DNA from: an uncultured Collinsella sp.
GTDB taxonomy: Bacteria > Actinomycetota > Coriobacteriia > Coriobacteriales > Coriobacteriaceae
NCBI GenBank assembly: GCA_900550965.1
Contig: URUC01000051.1
Coordinates: 1 to 14,879 of the forward strand
Direction of reading: 5' to 3'
Length of the DNA stretch: 14,879 bases
Under the pieces are notes generated by a model. It saw nothing but the letters and a program-made list of their open reading frames with translations. It made no database searches and was not told the origin of the DNA. The position numbers and the translations under genes are program-made. Of this stretch, positions 14,118 to 14,879 are shown piece after piece (position 1 is the stretch's first letter; every line of letters begins with the position of its first letter).

Positions 14118-14879
14118 TTCGAAGCCCCTTTCAGCATGAGGCGCAGATAGTCATCAATGGTTGCCCGGTCGCAGGGAATTTCGGGGAAGGCCTCGAGCGC
14201 CTCGCGACGGTTGGGCACGAGCACGTCCACGCTGTAGGCGTGGTGGGCGGCGCGGGCGCCTTCGACGCAAGCTATAAGCTCGGCGGCCTGTGCCTGGGAG
14301 CAGTGGGCGATGCCGGCACAGTCGGTAATATCCTCGCGCGGCAGACCAAACACAATCGAACCGTTATCGATGCAGATGACGCGGTCGGCGGCGCGATCGA
14401 GGTCGGATGTAATGTGGCTCGAGAGTAACACGCTGCGCTGGCCGTCGGCGACAAAGGCAAGCAGCTCGTCGAGCAGTTCCTCGCGCGCCATGGGATCAAG
14501 ACCCGCGGTGGCTTCGTCCAAAACGAGCAGTTTGGCCTTGTGGCTGAGTGCGCAGGCAAGCTGCAACTTCATGCCCATGCCGCGGGAGAGGTCCTTGACC
14601 TTTGCCTTGGGATCCAAGTCAAATCGGTCGATGAGGCTGGCGAAGGTGTCGTGGCTCCAGGTGGGGTGCGCCGGGCTTACGAGTGCCTCGACTTCGGTCA
14701 CCTTGAGTGTGGAAGGGAAAGGACACGTGTCCAGCACGAGGCCGACACGGGTGCGCAAGCAGCGCTGCGCTTCACCGGGTGCGTCGGCACCGCAGTGCTG
14801 CCCAAACAGGTGCACCTCGCCGGCATCGAGCTTTATAAGCCCGAGCCCGGCCAGATCGTCGGCTTTGCCGGCACCGTTG
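14114..14879 (-). CDS. ABC transporter ATP-binding protein, cut by the right edge
   Basis: The 3' 255 codons of an exporter ATPase; the N-terminus is outside the window. The frame stays open past the internal GTG at 14815 to the edge, reading NGAGK (a Walker A end) then GLIKLDAGEVHLFG, so 14815 is not the start. Later motifs are intact: signature LSRGMGMKL, Walker B LLVLDEATAGLD and switch histidine in LLSSHI. The Q-loop reads VGLVLD, with D for Q, as in YtrB/BcrA-like ATPases. The residue after the Walker A lysine is Ala, not Ser or Thr, and the following ADDLAGL is unlike the family; this stretch appears to be folded-back sequence (see findings). It pairs with the ABC-2 permease. A GntR-type regulator often precedes such pairs and may lie outside. 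Confidence 0.85.
   Translation of the reverse strand, partial: NGAGKADDLAGLGLIKLDAGEVHLFGQHCGADAPGEAQRCLRTRVGLVLDTCPFPSTLKVTEVEALVSPAHPTWSHDTFASLIDRFDLDPKAKVKDLSRGMGMKLQLACALSHKAKLLVLDEATAGLDPMAREELLDELLAFVADGQRSVLLSSHITSDLDRAADRVICIDNGSIVFGLPREDITDCAGIAHCSQAQAAELIACVEGARAAHHAYSVDVLVPNRREALEAFPEIPCDRATIDDYLRLMLKGASK

Noticed and set aside
14114..14815. ATPase starting at the GTG at 14815
   Set aside because: The frame continues upstream through GLIKLDAGE and a Walker A remnant, so this start would remove an essential motif.
1..14879. CRISPR array, tRNA, rRNA, insertion sequence or prophage
   Set aside because: I looked for regular repeats with spacers, cloverleaf arms and transposase or phage motifs, and saw none.

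Overview
The window reads as chromosomal DNA from a G+C-rich, gut-type anaerobe of the class Coriobacteriia, most like Collinsella. I infer this from codon use, an XRE/zinc-ribbon/TipAS regulator, hybrid histidine kinases linked to solute-binding domains, and a NimA-like flavoprotein; there is no rRNA or marker gene to prove it. I see no tRNA, rRNA, CRISPR array, transposase or phage gene.

Layout. (1) 64-1769: a minus-strand XRE/zinc-ribbon/TipAS regulator diverges from trmO, a tRNA-modification enzyme. The gap holds a promoter, an inverted-repeat operator candidate and a possible leaderless start. (2) 1883-3096: a MalY/PatB-type C-S lyase broken by one missing base near 2438. (3) 3241-6299: a solute-binding lipoprotein overlapping a membrane hybrid histidine kinase by ATGA, with no transporter permease. 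(4) 6369-9693, minus strand: a second hybrid kinase carrying two fused periplasmic solute-binding domains, followed 40 bases later by a NimA-like flavin-binding protein. The two kinases are related in their cytoplasmic halves and converge on each other. (5) 9900-10895: a two-TM potassium channel followed by a LOG-family nucleotide hydrolase. (6) 11021-12319: a divergent CLC-type chloride channel. (7) 12402-13139, minus strand: a SAM-dependent methyltransferase. (8) 13419 to the right edge, minus strand: an ABC-2 permease and its ATPase, overlapping by ATGA; the ATPase is cut by the window edge exactly inside its Walker A motif.

How it works together: the centre (3241-9693) is a sensory island with two versions of one idea, a periplasmic binding protein driving a hybrid kinase, once as two proteins and once as a fusion. 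Neither kinase has an HPt or DNA-binding output domain in the window, so the phosphorelay must finish elsewhere or by receiver-mediated contacts. The flanking genes are ordinary housekeeping, ion transport and export genes.

Most notable: the split and fused sensor pair, the single-base break in the C-S lyase, the apparent fold-back of sequence at the right edge, the candidate leaderless trmO start, a recurrent ACAAT -10 element about 40 bases before three start codons, and a CLC channel lacking the usual gating glutamate.
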